In this document: positions 27,139 to 37,291 of the stretch, piece after piece | Layout of the letters: every line of letters starts with the position of its first letter | Position numbering within the stretch: position 1 is the first letter of the stretch | Source: Thiotrichales bacterium | Lineage (GTDB): Bacteria; Pseudomonadota; Gammaproteobacteria; Beggiatoales; Beggiatoaceae | Length of the DNA stretch: 64,000 bases | Direction of reading: 5' to 3' | Assembly: GCA_016744475.1 (NCBI GenBank) | Contig: JADGEH010000012.1 | Coordinates: forward strand, 1-64,000 | Notes under the pieces: model-generated | Told to the model about the DNA's origin: nothing | The model's input: the letters and a program-made list of their open reading frames with translations, nothing else | The model's database searches: none | Program-made: the position numbers and the translations under genes

Positions 27139-27276
27139 GAATGATCCACCTAGTTAAGAGACTTAAAAGATAAGCGACAATTATACGTGCAGCTTATTGA
27201 GCCTCTGTGGTCAAACAAGAAAAGGATTGGCGTATTGGTCAGAATGAGAGACTAATGGTAGGCCATTTAAATCAAC

Positions 27277-28086
27277 CTAGAATGATGCACGGTGTAAATC
27301 GAGCGACCCATACTCAGCCCCTTTCTTCTCCATCGCCACTAAAACCCCATCCCAAAACAAGATTCTAGCTTGCAAGGCTTGTTGAGCGGCTAATTCCGCT
27401 TCCGCTATTTTTTGTTCATCGCCTTCACACAATTGCTCTAACAAACGCAATGACAGCGGTGCATGAAAATCTTCATCCAGATGAATATGGCGCTTTAGAT
27501 AATAATGAAAAGTCGGTGCTTCGGCTTCAGTCATTCCCATTTGGGCTAAAAAAGCTCGAAACATCGCAGGAATGATTTTTTCACGTCCCAAAGCCAATGC
27601 CGCTGCCACCGTATGCGCTTGTCCTGAGTCAATAAATGCAAAAGTAGTGCGGCTAAAACGCCGCGCTGCATCAGGGACAAAATCTGCTTGTAACGCCGCT
27701 TGCACGCCTTTGTCCTGCACTAAGCGGATAAAGCGCTGCGGAATACTCACATCTGCTCCCACATCCGCCATAGCCCCACAATACAATTCAAAATGGCTGC
27801 TGAATGCGACCGCACTTCCCGGCACGCCTTGATCAGATTCTTCTTCCAGCACCAATTCATTAATAAAACGCCGCACACTACCCTCCCCTTGCGGTACCCA
27901 AGGATACGTCGCAGGTGCAATATGCTGCTGCAAATATTTAATCAAGGACATGAAATCCCAAACCGAAAACACATGATGTTGCATAAAACAACGTAAATCA
28001 TCCAAGGTATTTAATGCGCGATACACCGGATGTTCATCTAGTGCTTGCTGTAAATCAGCTATCACTGCTACGTTAAAAGTCTTCAT
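27277..28086 (-). CDS. DUF3050 family protein
   Basis: At 269 aa this matches DUF3050, a family with a haem-oxygenase-like all-helical fold. Visible landmarks are MQHHVFSVWDFMSLIKYLQQ near the N-terminus, PTFHYYLKRHIHLDEDFHAP in the last third (His and Asp/Glu that may bind metal) and the final helix ILFWDGVLVAM. Biochemical function is unknown. It stands alone between the beta-helix gene and a repeat-bearing gap. Confidence 0.85.
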   Translation of the reverse strand: MKTFNVAVIADLQQALDEHPVYRALNTLDDLRCFMQHHVFSVWDFMSLIKYLQQHIAPATYPWVPQGEGSVRRFINELVLEEESDQGVPGSAVAFSSHFELYCGAMADVGADVSIPQRFIRLVQDKGVQAALQADFVPDAARRFSRTTFAFIDSGQAHTVAAALALGREKIIPAMFRAFLAQMGMTEAEAPTFHYYLKRHIHLDEDFHAPLSLRLLEQLCEGDEQKIAEAELAAQQALQARILFWDGVLVAMEKKGAEYGSLDLHRASF

Positions 28087-28574
28087 AATGAGGCTTTAAT
28101 TCCAATGGTTGTAAATTGAATTGAACTATAAAGAAACCGTTTAAAGATGGCTCGGTTGTGTCAGTGTTCAATATTTTCTTGCCGATTTTAGTGAACCCTA
28201 GCCAGCGAGAAAAGACAGCGCAAACGGCGCAAGAGACGCAAAAGAACGCAAGCGTTTATAAGGGGGCGACATTCAGCTTTAAATGGTTAAGCCATCGTAT
28301 CTTTGAGGCTGCAAACAGACTTTGCAACTCATGCAAGCGTCCTGTGTCCTTCGGCCTGATGCTCTGCCTGAGATTGGCTTCTGGTCTAGGGATAAGCTTG
28401 CTGAGGGCAGTATTATCCTTCACAAACGACTGAATCCGCCAGCGGAGCAAGGCTTGCGGTGTTTTCAATGACACTGAGGAATGAGACATTTTAGCGGGAA
28501 CTCAGGTACAGTATGGTTTTTTCATCTGCTCATTAGGCTCTATGAAATGAGTCAATCTATAAAGGACTAAGACG
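28087..28574. other. 488-base gap with a repeated GC-rich motif
   Basis: No gene is well supported. Bases 28219-28257 closely resemble 6015-6061 in the leuD-leuB gap. A minus-strand frame of 77 codons (28256-28489) starts with an ATG but matches nothing I know and lacks a clear ribosome site. The right end must contain the promoter of the next gene, whose ribosome site AAAGGA is near 28561. Confidence 0.5.
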
Positions 28575-29129
28575 ATGGCTTTACGCATGAAAACCCGTTG
28601 GCATAAGGATAAATCACGTTCTCAGCAAGAGGTGGCTTCTGCCATTGCTTTTATTATTTGGCGTATTGGTATGGAGGCTTTGCTGGAATTAGAAAACGAG
28701 GGGTTTTTGACTTATAGCAATGATCATCGTTTACAGGTGATGGGGGAGTTTCTGGCTTTTTTGCTGCAAGTCACTGATCGTTTATCGCATGAGGATAAAA
28801 TGGATAATGATGATCGACAGACTTTCATTATTTCAGTGGCTAAAAACTTGGTGCGTACTTTTGCTGAGAATAAAGCTGAATTATCCGGTGCGGGTGATCA
28901 TGCTCAACCTTTAGTCGATTTGTTTAATCAACGGGCGGATGAATATGCTGATTTGAGTTTTGCAGGCGGTGAAGCAAAAGTCGATTTTTTACGCCATTTT
29001 GGTGAATGTTTACAACAAACAATGGATGGTGAAAAAGATAAGTATTGGATTGTTCAACGTGCGATTGAATCGGATGGGCCTGAATCCATTAAGCAGTTGA
29101 AAAAAGCGTTGAATGCTTTAGGTGATTAA
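28575..29129 (+). CDS. Conserved-looking hypothetical helical protein
   Basis: I do not recognise this 184-aa protein. It has no signal peptide or membrane helix and looks all-helical and acidic. Striking parts are a basic start (MKTRWHKDKSRSQQEVASA), a central FLLQVTDRLSHEDKMDNDDR and a C-terminal DFLRHFGECLQQTM. The codon use fits its neighbours and an AAAGGA ribosome site precedes the ATG, so it is probably real. An inner ATG at codon 5 is an alternative start. Confidence 0.7.
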   Translation: MALRMKTRWHKDKSRSQQEVASAIAFIIWRIGMEALLELENEGFLTYSNDHRLQVMGEFLAFLLQVTDRLSHEDKMDNDDRQTFIISVAKNLVRTFAENKAELSGAGDHAQPLVDLFNQRADEYADLSFAGGEAKVDFLRHFGECLQQTMDGEKDKYWIVQRAIESDGPESIKQLKKALNALGD

Positions 29130-29452
29130 AGATTGAATTATTTTGTATCTATTGTATGAATCCATATGGCGCGAGGGATGACTCAGATGTAAAGTATTAT
29201 TTTTTATAAGATTCCACTGGTTTTTAAACAATAGATCATGGCAAACATCGAGCATCGACCTGTGCAGGATAACCGCGCTTAGAACAATGTTATCCTGCAC
29301 ATATTCAAGCGGGACGCTTCGCTTTGAAAATTTTTCAGTGGATAGACTCTATAATAAACGGCTTCTTCAGTTGCTATACCACCTAAAATACTTTAGTATG
29401 GACGGATTAATTGCCTGAGAATGATAAAGCGCTACAGTTTTGAAGGATTAGG
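29130..29452. other. Gap upstream of the rimP operon with a 12-bp perfect inverted repeat
   Basis: No gene or tRNA is seen here, although many gammaproteobacteria carry an initiator tRNA before rimP. The clearest feature is GTGCAGGATAAC (29262-29273) and its exact complement (29289-29300), separated by 15 bases. No T run follows, so it could be an operator or a decayed element rather than a terminator. Confidence 0.5.
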
Positions 29453-29481
29453 TAAAAAAACCCCGCTATCGGGGTTTTTTT
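29453..29481. terminator. Intrinsic terminator upstream of rimP
   Basis: A stem CCCCG/CGGGG with loop CTAT is flanked by seven A on the left and seven T on the right, so it works in both directions. It isolates the rimP-nusA-infB operon from the gene at 28575. Confidence 0.9.
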
Positions 29482-29570
29482 ATTCCAGCTTGTCACTGAC
29501 ATAAGGCCAGCGTCTTGAGGATAAAGACCTTGCATAATCATCAGTTTAATGAGTTTGGGTGGGGTTAAAT

Positions 29571-29598
29571 GAAGTGGGCCTTGTGCCCATTTTTTTGT
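29571..29598 (+). terminator. Leader terminator or attenuator of the rimP operon
   Basis: TGGGC, loop CTTGT, GCCCA is followed by TTTTTTTTG. It lies directly upstream of the probable rimP start. Leader attenuation of this operon is known in other bacteria, so this may control read-through into rimP-nusA-infB. Confidence 0.55.
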
Positions 29599-29616
29599 TT
29601 ATGGGGAACGCTGACA

Positions 29617-30084
29617 TTGCTGCATAAACAGTTACAAGCATTGCTAGAACCCGTTGTGAGTGGCTTAGGCTATGAACTGCTGGGGGTAGAAAGTATTAAT
29701 CATGGGCGGCATGAAACATTGTTGCGACTGTATATCGACCATTCTGAAGGCATTCGCGTTGAAGATTGTCAAAAAGTGTCGTACCAAGTGAGTGGCGTGT
29801 TGGATGTCGAAGAACCGATTCGCGGACAATATACGTTGGAAGTGTCTTCGCCTGGTTTGGATCGCCCGCTATTTGCGTTAGAACACTTCACTCGTTTTAT
29901 TGGACATCAGGCGAAAATCCGTTTACAGCGCCCTTTGTTATTGGACACGGGGCTTACACGCAGAAATTTTAATGGTCTTTTAATCGATGTTAAAAACAAT
30001 GAAATCATGATTGAAATTGACCAGATGATTTATTGCTTACCCTATGATCAGATTGATAAAGCGCATTTGGTGCCAACCCTGTAG
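29617..30084 (+). CDS. rimP: Ribosome maturation factor RimP
   Basis: RimP assists 30S subunit maturation. From the TTG at 29617 the protein is 155 aa, the normal length, beginning LHKQLQALLEPVVSGLGYEL. Typical motifs follow: LRLYIDHSEGIRVEDCQKVS, YTLEVSSPGLDRPLF and the C-terminal SH3-like domain. An upstream in-frame ATG at 29569 would place the terminator hairpin inside the coding region and add a Cys/Trp-rich tail foreign to the family. It is the first gene of the rimP-nusA-infB operon, 54 bases before nusA. Confidence 0.93.
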   Translation: MLHKQLQALLEPVVSGLGYELLGVESINHGRHETLLRLYIDHSEGIRVEDCQKVSYQVSGVLDVEEPIRGQYTLEVSSPGLDRPLFALEHFTRFIGHQAKIRLQRPLLLDTGLTRRNFNGLLIDVKNNEIMIEIDQMIYCLPYDQIDKAHLVPTL

Positions 30085-30138
30085 ACCTGATCGTTCAGGT
30101 GTTACAGCAATGAGAAACCGGGGTAAAAGGGAACGGCT

Positions 30139-31635
30139 ATGAGCAAAGAAATTTTAGTGGTCGTAGACATGGTGTCTAATGAAAAGGGCGTGGATAAAGA
30201 TATTATCTTTGAAGCGCTTGAATGCGCATTAGTGAACGCGACTAAAAAGCGTTACGGCCCAGAATGGGATGTCGAAGTTAAAATTGATCGCCGCACGGGT
30301 GAATATTTGACTTCCAGACGTTGGGAAGTAATGACAGATGAAGAAATAGAATGGCCTGAGCGTCAATTGACTTTAGTGCAAGCGCAAGAGCAACAAGCTG
30401 ATATTCAACTCAATGAGTTCATTGTTGAAGAAATGACTTCAGTAGCTTTTGGGCGCATTGCTGCACAAACTGCACGACAAGTGATCACGCAGAAAGTGCG
30501 CGAAGCAGAACGTGCGCAAGTGGTAGCAGCTTTCCACGAGCGAGTCGGCGAATTACTCAGCGGTGTGGTAAAACGCGCTGATAAAGGCAATATTATTTTG
30601 GACTTGGGTAATAACGTTGAAGCGGTGATTCCTAGAGATGAAACCATTCAACGCGAATCCATGCGAACAGGGGATCGTGTACGGGCTTATTTGAAAGCCG
30701 TCAGACCTGAAAATCGTGGCCCACAATTAGTCATGAGCCGCATGGCTCCTGAGTTATTGATTGAATTGTTCAAGTTGGAAGTGCCTGAAATCAATGAGGG
30801 TTTGATTGATATATTGGGGGCTGCTCGTGACCCCGGTTCGCGTGCCAAGATAGCCGTACACACTGAAGACCAGCGTATTGATCCTGTGGGTGCTTGTGTG
30901 GGTATGCGCGGCTCACGGGTGCAGGCGGTGTCTAATGAATTAAGCGGTGAACGGGTTGATATTATTTTGTGGGATGAAAATCCTGCCAAATTTGTGATTA
31001 ATGCGATGTCTCCGGCGGAAGTCGTCTCCATTATTATTGATGAAGATGCGCATAGTATGGATGTCGCTGTAGCCGAAGATCAGTTGTCTCAAGCCATTGG
31101 TCGCGGTGGGCAAAATGTGAAGCTCGCAGCGCAACTGACAGGCTGGACATTAAATGTGATGACCGCCACTGAAGCTGTGCAAAAACAAGAAGTAGAAGTA
31201 CAGACTTTAGTGCATTTGTTTATGGAAAAATTGGACATAGATGAGGATGTGGCTAGTGTCTTAGTGGAAGAAGGCTTTTCTACGATTGAAGAAGTGGCTT
31301 ATGTGCCCATCCATGAAATGTTAGATATTGAAGGTTTTGATGAAGAGATTGTAGAGGAACTACGCAATCGTGCGAAAGATGCACTAGTGACTCAAGAAAT
31401 TGCTAACGAAGAATTGTTAGAGGAAAAAGCTCCATCACCAGAACTATTGGAAATGGAAGGTATGGATGAAGCGCTGGCTTATCAATTAGCAAGTCAGGGC
31501 ATTGTCACTTTGGATGATTTAGCAGAACAGGCTGTTGATGATTTGCTGGACCTGGAAAATATGGACGAAGCGCGTGCGGCGAGTTTAATTATGACGGCGC
31601 GTGCGCCCTGGTTTGCAGATGAAAATCAGGACTAG
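30139..31635 (+). CDS. nusA: Transcription termination/antitermination factor NusA
   Basis: NusA binds RNA polymerase and affects pausing, termination and antitermination. The 498-aa protein has the N-terminal polymerase-binding domain (1-130), the S1 domain (about 135-200, [19 protein letters not shown]), two KH domains (about 230-345, with [14 protein letters not shown] and [12 protein letters not shown]), and two acidic C-terminal repeats (about 360-490), as in E. coli-type NusA. It is cotranscribed with rimP and infB. Confidence 0.98.
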   Translation: MSKEILVVVDMVSNEKGVDKDIIFEALECALVNATKKRYGPEWDVEVKIDRRTGEYLTSRRWEVMTDEEIEWPERQLTLVQAQEQQADIQLNEFIVEEMTSVAFGRIAAQTARQVITQKVREAERAQVVAAFHERVGELLSGVVKRADKGNIILDLGNNVEAVIPRDETIQRESMRTGDRVRAYLKAVRPENRGPQLVMSRMAPELLIELFKLEVPEINEGLIDILGAARDPGSRAKIAVHTEDQRIDPVGACVGMRGSRVQAVSNELSGERVDIILWDENPAKFVINAMSPAEVVSIIIDEDAHSMDVAVAEDQLSQAIGRGGQNVKLAAQLTGWTLNVMTATEAVQKQEVEVQTLVHLFMEKLDIDEDVASVLVEEGFSTIEEVAYVPIHEMLDIEGFDEEIVEELRNRAKDALVTQEIANEELLEEKAPSPELLEMEGMDEALAYQLASQGIVTLDDLAEQAVDDLLDLENMDEARAASLIMTARAPWFADENQD

Positions 31636-31655
31636 GTAGAAGGAGGTAAGCTACG

Positions 31656-34499
31656 ATGGCTGAAGTAACGATACGACAATTTGCAAATGATGTGGGGATT
31701 CCTATTGATCGTTTGTTGACGCAATTAGGTGAGGCCGGGTTAGCAGCCAAAAATGCCGATGACCGTATTGACGAGAAAGAAAAGTTGCAACTCTTAACTC
31801 ATTTGCGTCATGCACATGGTAAAGATGACGACTTGCCCAGTAAAAAGAAAATCACCTTGAAGCGTAAAACCACCAGTGAATTAAAATTATCGGGTGCTCA
31901 GGGTAAAAAGACAGTGAGTATCGAAGTGCGCAAAAAACGCACTTATATTAAGCGTAATGTTGAAGAATCTTCAGCTGCTATGATTGATCATTCTTCACAT
32001 ATGGAGAAAACTCAACGTAGTATTGAAGAGGAAATCAAACGTAAGGCTGAAGAAAAAGCCCGCCAGGAACGTGAAGCTAAAGAATTAGAAATTAGTAAAC
32101 AGCGTGAAGAAATAAAAGCTGCACATAGAATCACTGACGCAGAAGAAATGGTGCGTCGTAAAATTGAAATTGAAGAAAAAATTCGTAAAGAGGCAGAGCA
32201 AAAAGCGCGTAAAGAAGTTGAAGTGGCTGAAGCTAAAGCCCGTAAAGCAGCCGCTCTTGAAGCACGCAAGAATGAAATGGCGGCTCAAGCGGCTTTGGCG
32301 GCTCTAGCCGCTAAAAAAGCGGCTGAAGCCTTGTCTGAGCCTCCTCCACCACAAGTTCAGAATAAAGCCTCTGAACCTGCGCGTACTGAAAGACCGGCAC
32401 CTCGTGCAGATAAACCTCGTTCATCAGCAGCTCCTGCTTCTCGTAATGAGAAAAGACCTGTGCGTTCTTCTGCGCCATCATCGCCTAGCACGGTTAAAGA
32501 TAAACCGCGCAAACCTTCAGTGGGTGGTTCTCCAGCCTCAACCGCTTCTCCTGCCAATAGTAATAAGAAAAAAACTGGCAAAGAACGTACTGTTTCCCGC
32601 GATGGACGTGATAGTCGTGGTGTACGTAAACAAGGGTCTCCTGGGCAAGATGAAAAACAGCGGCGGCATCGTAAGAAAAACAAATCGAATACGCAGCAAC
32701 CTAGGCAATCTGAAAACAAACACGGTTTTACTAAACCAACTACGCCCATTATTCATGAAGTAGGTATTCCAGAAACCATTACAGTGGGTGAACTGGCGCA
32801 GAAAATGTCCATTAAAGCGGCTGAAGTCATTAAAGCCATGATGAAAATGGGCAGTATGGTGACGATTAACCAAGTTATTGACCAAGAAACGGCAACGATT
32901 GTTGTAGAAGAAATGGGGCATACGCCTAAACATCTGCAAGAAAATGATTTAGAAGCCGAATTGGCAGAAATGACGAGTGAAGGTGAAGAACTGCCACGGG
33001 CTCCTGTTGTGACCATCATGGGGCATGTCGATCATGGTAAAACGTCATTGCTGGATTACATTCGACGCACTCGTGTTGCTGCGGGTGAAGCCGGGGGTAT
33101 TACCCAGCATATCGGGGCTTATCATGTAGAAACAGATCGCGGCATGATTACCTTCCTTGATACACCGGGACATGAAGCTTTTACAGCTATGCGGGCACGC
33201 GGTGCGAAACTGACTGACATCGTGATTCTAGTCGTGGCGGCTGATGATGGCGTGATGCCACGTACCGTTGAAGCGGTGCAACATGCTAAAGCAGGCGGCG
33301 TGCCTTTGATTGTTGCGGTCAATAAAGTGGATAAGCCTGAAGCTGATCCTGAGCGTGTTAAGCAAGAATTAGTGGCTCAAGAAGTGGTGCCTGAAGATTG
33401 GGGCGGCGATACGATGTTTATCAATGTATCTGCCAAGCAAGGCACTGGCATTGATGCGTTGTTAGAAGCTATTTTGCTGCAAGCGGAACTGCTGGAACTC
33501 AACACGGTGGCTGATGGTTCGGCGCACGGTGTGGTGATTGAATCACGCCTAGATCGTGGTCGCGGTGCCGTAGCCTCTATTTTGGTACAGCGTGGCACGT
33601 TGCGCAAAGGCGATATGGTGCTGGCAGGGCAAGAGTTTGGACGTGTTCGCGCCATGCTAGATGAAAATGGACATCCCATTAAAGAAGCAGGGCCGTCTAT
33701 TCCGATAGAAATCTTAGGTTTATCCGGCACACCTATGGCAGGTGATGAAGTCACCATGGTGGCTGATGAGCGCAAAGCACGAGAAATTGCGCTCTTCCGT
33801 CAAGGCAAATTCCGTGATGTGAAGCTGGCTAAACAACAAGCGGCTAAATTGGAAAACGTCTTTTCACAAATGGAAGACGGCAAAACCCATTCGCTCAATG
33901 TGGTACTTAAAGCTGATGTACAAGGTTCTGTGGAAGCACTCAGCGAATCACTGGTGAAATTGTCCAATAAAGAAGTGAAAGTGGCGATTGTGGCACGCGG
34001 TGTGGGTGGTATCACTGAATCTGATGTCAATCTGGCTGTGGCTTCAGGCGCTATTATTATCGGCTTTAATGTGCGTGCCGATAGTTCAGCCCGCCGTCGA
34101 GTGCAGGAAGAAGAAGTTGATCTGCATTATTACAGCATCATTTATGAAGCCATTGAAGAAGTGAAGCAAGCGATTACGGGGATGTTATCACCGGAAATCA
34201 GAGAAAACATCATGGGCTTAGCCGAAGTACGCGATGTTTTCCGCGTAGCGAAAATCGGTGCTGTGGCAGGTTGTATGGTGTTGGAAGGTACCCTCAAGCG
34301 CAATAATCCTATCCGCGTATTGCGTGATAATGTGGTGATTTATGAAGGTGCATTAGAATCTTTACGTCGATTTAAAGAAGATGTTCCTGAAGTGAAAGCC
34401 GGCATGGAATGTGGTATCGGTGTGAAAGATTACAATGATATTAAAGAAGGTGATCAGATTGAGGTCTATGAACGTGTTCAAGTAGCACGGACTTTGTAA
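31656..34499 (+). CDS. infB: Translation initiation factor IF-2
   Basis: IF-2 is the GTPase that recruits initiator tRNA to the 30S subunit. The 947-aa protein has an N-terminal IF2_N motif ([18 protein letters not shown]), a long charged coiled coil rich in Lys, Glu and Ala (about 115-235), a Pro/Ser-rich basic linker, and a second IF2_N region (about 370-420). The GTPase domain follows (GHVDHGKTS near 455, [12 protein letters not shown]), then domains II-IV. AAGGAGG precedes the ATG, 20 bases after nusA. Internal starts that make shorter IF-2 forms are possible but not clear. Confidence 0.98.
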   Translation: MAEVTIRQFANDVGIPIDRLLTQLGEAGLAAKNADDRIDEKEKLQLLTHLRHAHGKDDDLPSKKKITLKRKTTSELKLSGAQGKKTVSIEVRKKRTYIKRNVEESSAAMIDHSSHMEKTQRSIEEEIKRKAEEKARQEREAKELEISKQREEIKAAHRITDAEEMVRRKIEIEEKIRKEAEQKARKEVEVAEAKARKAAALEARKNEMAAQAALAALAAKKAAEALSEPPPPQVQNKASEPARTERPAPRADKPRSSAAPASRNEKRPVRSSAPSSPSTVKDKPRKPSVGGSPASTASPANSNKKKTGKERTVSRDGRDSRGVRKQGSPGQDEKQRRHRKKNKSNTQQPRQSENKHGFTKPTTPIIHEVGIPETITVGELAQKMSIKAAEVIKAMMKMGSMVTINQVIDQETATIVVEEMGHTPKHLQENDLEAELAEMTSEGEELPRAPVVTIMGHVDHGKTSLLDYIRRTRVAAGEAGGITQHIGAYHVETDRGMITFLDTPGHEAFTAMRARGAKLTDIVILVVAADDGVMPRTVEAVQHAKAGGVPLIVAVNKVDKPEADPERVKQELVAQEVVPEDWGGDTMFINVSAKQGTGIDALLEAILLQAELLELNTVADGSAHGVVIESRLDRGRGAVASILVQRGTLRKGDMVLAGQEFGRVRAMLDENGHPIKEAGPSIPIEILGLSGTPMAGDEVTMVADERKAREIALFRQGKFRDVKLAKQQAAKLENVFSQMEDGKTHSLNVVLKADVQGSVEALSESLVKLSNKEVKVAIVARGVGGITESDVNLAVASGAIIIGFNVRADSSARRRVQEEEVDLHYYSIIYEAIEEVKQAITGMLSPEIRENIMGLAEVRDVFRVAKIGAVAGCMVLEGTLKRNNPIRVLRDNVVIYEGALESLRRFKEDVPEVKAGMECGIGVKDYNDIKEGDQIEVYERVQVARTL

Positions 34500-34523
34500 A
34501 CCTTTAAATACCTTCCCATGCAG

Positions 34524-34560
34524 CATAAAGAAACCATCCTTTAAGGGTGGTTTTTTTATG
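34524..34560. terminator. Terminator between infB and the TatD gene
   Basis: CATAAAGAAACCATCC and GGGTGGTTTTTTTATG pair across a TTTAA loop. A-rich and T-rich flanks make it suitable for ending both convergent transcripts. Confidence 0.9.
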
Positions 34561-34571
34561 CTCTAAATTCT

Positions 34572-35342
34572 TTAGGATAAGCCAAACAACGCTTGTGCAT
34601 TTTTAGTGGTTTGTTGTTCAAGCACTGGTTGTGATTCATTGCGTAATTGCGCCAATGCTATTAAAACATCAAGCAAAAAAGCGGGTTCATTACGTGTGCC
34701 TTGATGATGAACTAAAGGTTGATCAGGCGCATCTGTTTCTAATAACAAAGCGTGTGCAGGCAGTGCTTTGACCAAGCGATGCAGACGCTGCGCTCGTGGG
34801 TAAGTAATAGGCCCGCCAAAGCCTAAATAAAATCCCATATCAATCAACTGCTGTGCTTGTTGCAGGCTCCCTGAAAAGCTATGCACCACACCCGATAACT
34901 GATGTCCGCGTCGCGTAAAGCGGCGCAAGGCTTGTAATACGTCATCCACTGCACGTCGTGCGTGCAAAATCAGCGGTAAATGAAAATCGACAGCCAATTG
35001 AATATGTGCTTGAAAATAATGCTGTTGTTCGGTGCGGGATAATGTCTTAATAAAATAATCCAAGCCGCTCTCACCCACTGCTACAGCAGGTTCCGTGTCT
35101 AAGCAATGTGCCAACCTATCCAAATGCGCGTGATAATGTTCAGCCAAATACATAGGATGCAAACCATAGGCGGGATATAAACCCGGATGTATTGTGCATA
35201 GGCGACGGATATTGTCCCAAGCGGCTGCCGTCACGCCAGGAATAATTAAGCCTGTCAGACCGACAGCTTGTGCGCGTGCCCATACAGCAGAAATATCTTG
35301 GGCAAAACACGCATGGTCAAGATGGCAATGGGTATCAATCAT
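34572..35342 (-). CDS. TatD-family metal-dependent hydrolase
   Basis: This 256-aa TIM-barrel hydrolase of the TatD family (DNA or D-amino-acyl hydrolases) starts at the ATG at 35342, with GGAG upstream. The metal ligands are visible in order: MIDTHCHLD, the Glu of VGESGLDY, LILHARRA, VVHSFSG and LETDAPDQP. The longer open frame to 35459 would overlap the divergent NHL gene and adds a non-homologous 39 residues, so I reject it. Which TatD subgroup it belongs to (TatD, YcfH, YjjV) cannot be settled by eye. Confidence 0.92.
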   Translation of the reverse strand: MIDTHCHLDHACFAQDISAVWARAQAVGLTGLIIPGVTAAAWDNIRRLCTIHPGLYPAYGLHPMYLAEHYHAHLDRLAHCLDTEPAVAVGESGLDYFIKTLSRTEQQHYFQAHIQLAVDFHLPLILHARRAVDDVLQALRRFTRRGHQLSGVVHSFSGSLQQAQQLIDMGFYLGFGGPITYPRAQRLHRLVKALPAHALLLETDAPDQPLVHHQGTRNEPAFLLDVLIALAQLRNESQPVLEQQTTKNAQALFGLS

Positions 35343-35474
35343 ACTTGTCCAGCTCCCGTTTCGCCGTTCATCAGTCTTTTGTTGATATGCCCCATGTGCT
35401 GACTTGCAAAAAAGCAATGTCTGCGTAATATCAGAAGAATCATGTTTTATGTGTTCCACAATGAGGTGATTAAT

Positions 35475-37223
35475 ATGAAAAGAATCTTAAGTTTATGTGC
35501 GTTGATGCTGGCCTTTGCAAACCTGTCGGCACACATGCATCAAGATGAATGGGTGGTGCTGACAGTGGCAGGCAATGGCATGGTCGGTTCAGCACTGAAT
35601 GATGGTGATTTAGCCACTGAAGCAGCGTTGAATTCGCCTAATGATGTGGCGGTTGATGCACAGGGGAATCTTTATATTGCTGACACGCTTCATCACCGCG
35701 TGCGTAAAGTCACCACCGATGGAGTGATTAGCACCGTCGCCGGTACGGGTGTCGCAGGCTTTAGTGGCGATGGCGGACAAGCTCAAGCGGCACAATTAAA
35801 TGCGCCAGAAGCGGTGGCGGTCGATCAACACGGTCAGTTGTATATCGCAGATTTACGCAATTATCGTGTGCGCAAAGTCGATACACAAGGCGTTATCAGC
35901 ACGTTCAGCGGCACTGGAGACAGAGCCTACAGCGGTGATGGCGGTCTCGCTATTGATGCACAACATGAATCCCCCGTTGATTTAGCCGTTGATCAACAAG
36001 GCCATGTCTATGTGCTAGAAAAAATTGTCGGTGCTGTGCGTAAAATTGATTCACAGGGCTTCATTCATAGCCTCATCGGTTATGCGCCTTTCAGTGAATA
36101 CAGCATCGGTGATGGCTTGCCTTCGATTCAGGCGCAATTGTGGGAGCCGCAAGGCTTAGCGGTCGATGCGTATGGGCGCGTGTTTATTGCAGATACCAAC
36201 AATAATCGCATTCGCATGATTGACACGGATTCCACCATTTACACCGTGGCAGGCAATAGTTATCGCGGGGTTTTTGCTGCGCAGTATTTACAAGAAGATC
36301 GCTTGGCGATCAACAGTGAAATCAGTATGCCTAAAGCGGTAGTAGTAGATACGCAGGGACGCTTGTATATCAATGATTGGGCACGGGATTTAGTGCGCGA
36401 AATCAATCTGGATAGCCGCTTAAATAGCATCGCTGGACGTGCCAATAAACCCGGTTTTTCAGGTGATCATGGGCTGGCTTTGCAAGCGCAATTTAGTCAA
36501 ATAGCGGGGTTAGCGGTCAATGCGCAAGGGCATATTTATGTAGCTGACCGAGGCAATCATCGCATTCGTAAACTGATGCGCAACCAGCCTCCTGTCGCTG
36601 AAGCCCACTTAACACAAAACACCACACAAGCGCCCTGGCAGATCAGCTTAGACGGTTCAAAGTCATACGATCCCAAAGGCTTGCCGTTACAATTTGAGTG
36701 GTTTGATGCTTACGGTCATCGTTTAACCACCGCAGAGCAATGGCAGGCAGAAGTGCCTGACAAGGGTGAACACAGTTTTACTTTAAGTGTTTTAGATGCT
36801 TTTGGCTCACGCGATACCGTGACACACACCATTGTATTGGATGAGAGGCCCAGTAAACCCACGTCAGCCTGTGCTGAACATGCTGTTTTTGATGGATATA
36901 CGGGTATTTTTCATGTGCCGGCTGTAGATATTGTGACACCGTTCTTATCTGAGTTTTCGTCCACAGTGTTGAGTGTGGATTTGTTCTGGCATCCTCGTGG
37001 TTTTTTCAAAGTGATGGATGTGAACTTTAAAGAACATTCAGCTAAGAGCACTTGTCACGCTCAATTTGAACTCAACAGCGGTCAATTATTTGTACCTTAT
37101 GCCGATATTCAGCAACCACAACTTAATGGTGGAGTCGATACTCAAGTGTATGAATTGACGCTACAACAGCAGCTTTTAGGTATGCGTTTTCATGTATTAG
37201 AAGCCACTGTGTTGTCTCCTTGA
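35475..37223 (+). CDS. Secreted NHL-repeat protein with a PKD-like domain
   Basis: The ATG at 35475 is preceded by GAGGTG. The 582-aa protein has a signal peptide (about 1-20, ending LSA), six or more NHL repeats forming a beta-propeller (about 35-375; units such as NSPNDVAVDAQGNLYIADTL and GLAVDAYGRVFIADTNNNRI), and a PKD-like domain (about 380-465, PPVAEAH...SLDGSKSYDPKGLPLQFEW). A C-terminal domain of unknown type carries two Cys. NHL propellers bind proteins or sugars. It diverges from the TatD gene; the adjacent CHAD gene is convergent. Confidence 0.87.
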   Translation: MKRILSLCALMLAFANLSAHMHQDEWVVLTVAGNGMVGSALNDGDLATEAALNSPNDVAVDAQGNLYIADTLHHRVRKVTTDGVISTVAGTGVAGFSGDGGQAQAAQLNAPEAVAVDQHGQLYIADLRNYRVRKVDTQGVISTFSGTGDRAYSGDGGLAIDAQHESPVDLAVDQQGHVYVLEKIVGAVRKIDSQGFIHSLIGYAPFSEYSIGDGLPSIQAQLWEPQGLAVDAYGRVFIADTNNNRIRMIDTDSTIYTVAGNSYRGVFAAQYLQEDRLAINSEISMPKAVVVDTQGRLYINDWARDLVREINLDSRLNSIAGRANKPGFSGDHGLALQAQFSQIAGLAVNAQGHIYVADRGNHRIRKLMRNQPPVAEAHLTQNTTQAPWQISLDGSKSYDPKGLPLQFEWFDAYGHRLTTAEQWQAEVPDKGEHSFTLSVLDAFGSRDTVTHTIVLDERPSKPTSACAEHAVFDGYTGIFHVPAVDIVTPFLSEFSSTVLSVDLFWHPRGFFKVMDVNFKEHSAKSTCHAQFELNSGQLFVPYADIQQPQLNGGVDTQVYELTLQQQLLGMRFHVLEATVLSP

Positions 37224-37247
37224 TCAGCCTTTAAAGACAACGCAAAC

Positions 37248-37288
37248 GTTTACGGGACACACCGCTTAAAGCGGTGTGCCCCGTAAAC
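37248..37288. terminator. Long hairpin between convergent genes
   Basis: GTTTACGGG-ACACACCGCTT and AAGCGGTGTG-CCCCGTAAAC form a near-perfect stem of about 19 pairs. It has no T run but sits exactly between two convergent genes and is probably a bidirectional transcription stop. Confidence 0.75.
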
Positions 37289-37291
37289 ATT

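Noticed and set aside
28256-28489. 77-codon minus-strand frame in the 28.1-28.6 kb gap
   Set aside because: No clear ribosome site, no recognised family; coding potential cannot be decided by eye.
29130-29568. Initiator tRNA gene expected upstream of rimP
   Set aside because: No cloverleaf-like arms or T-loop sequence are found in the gap.
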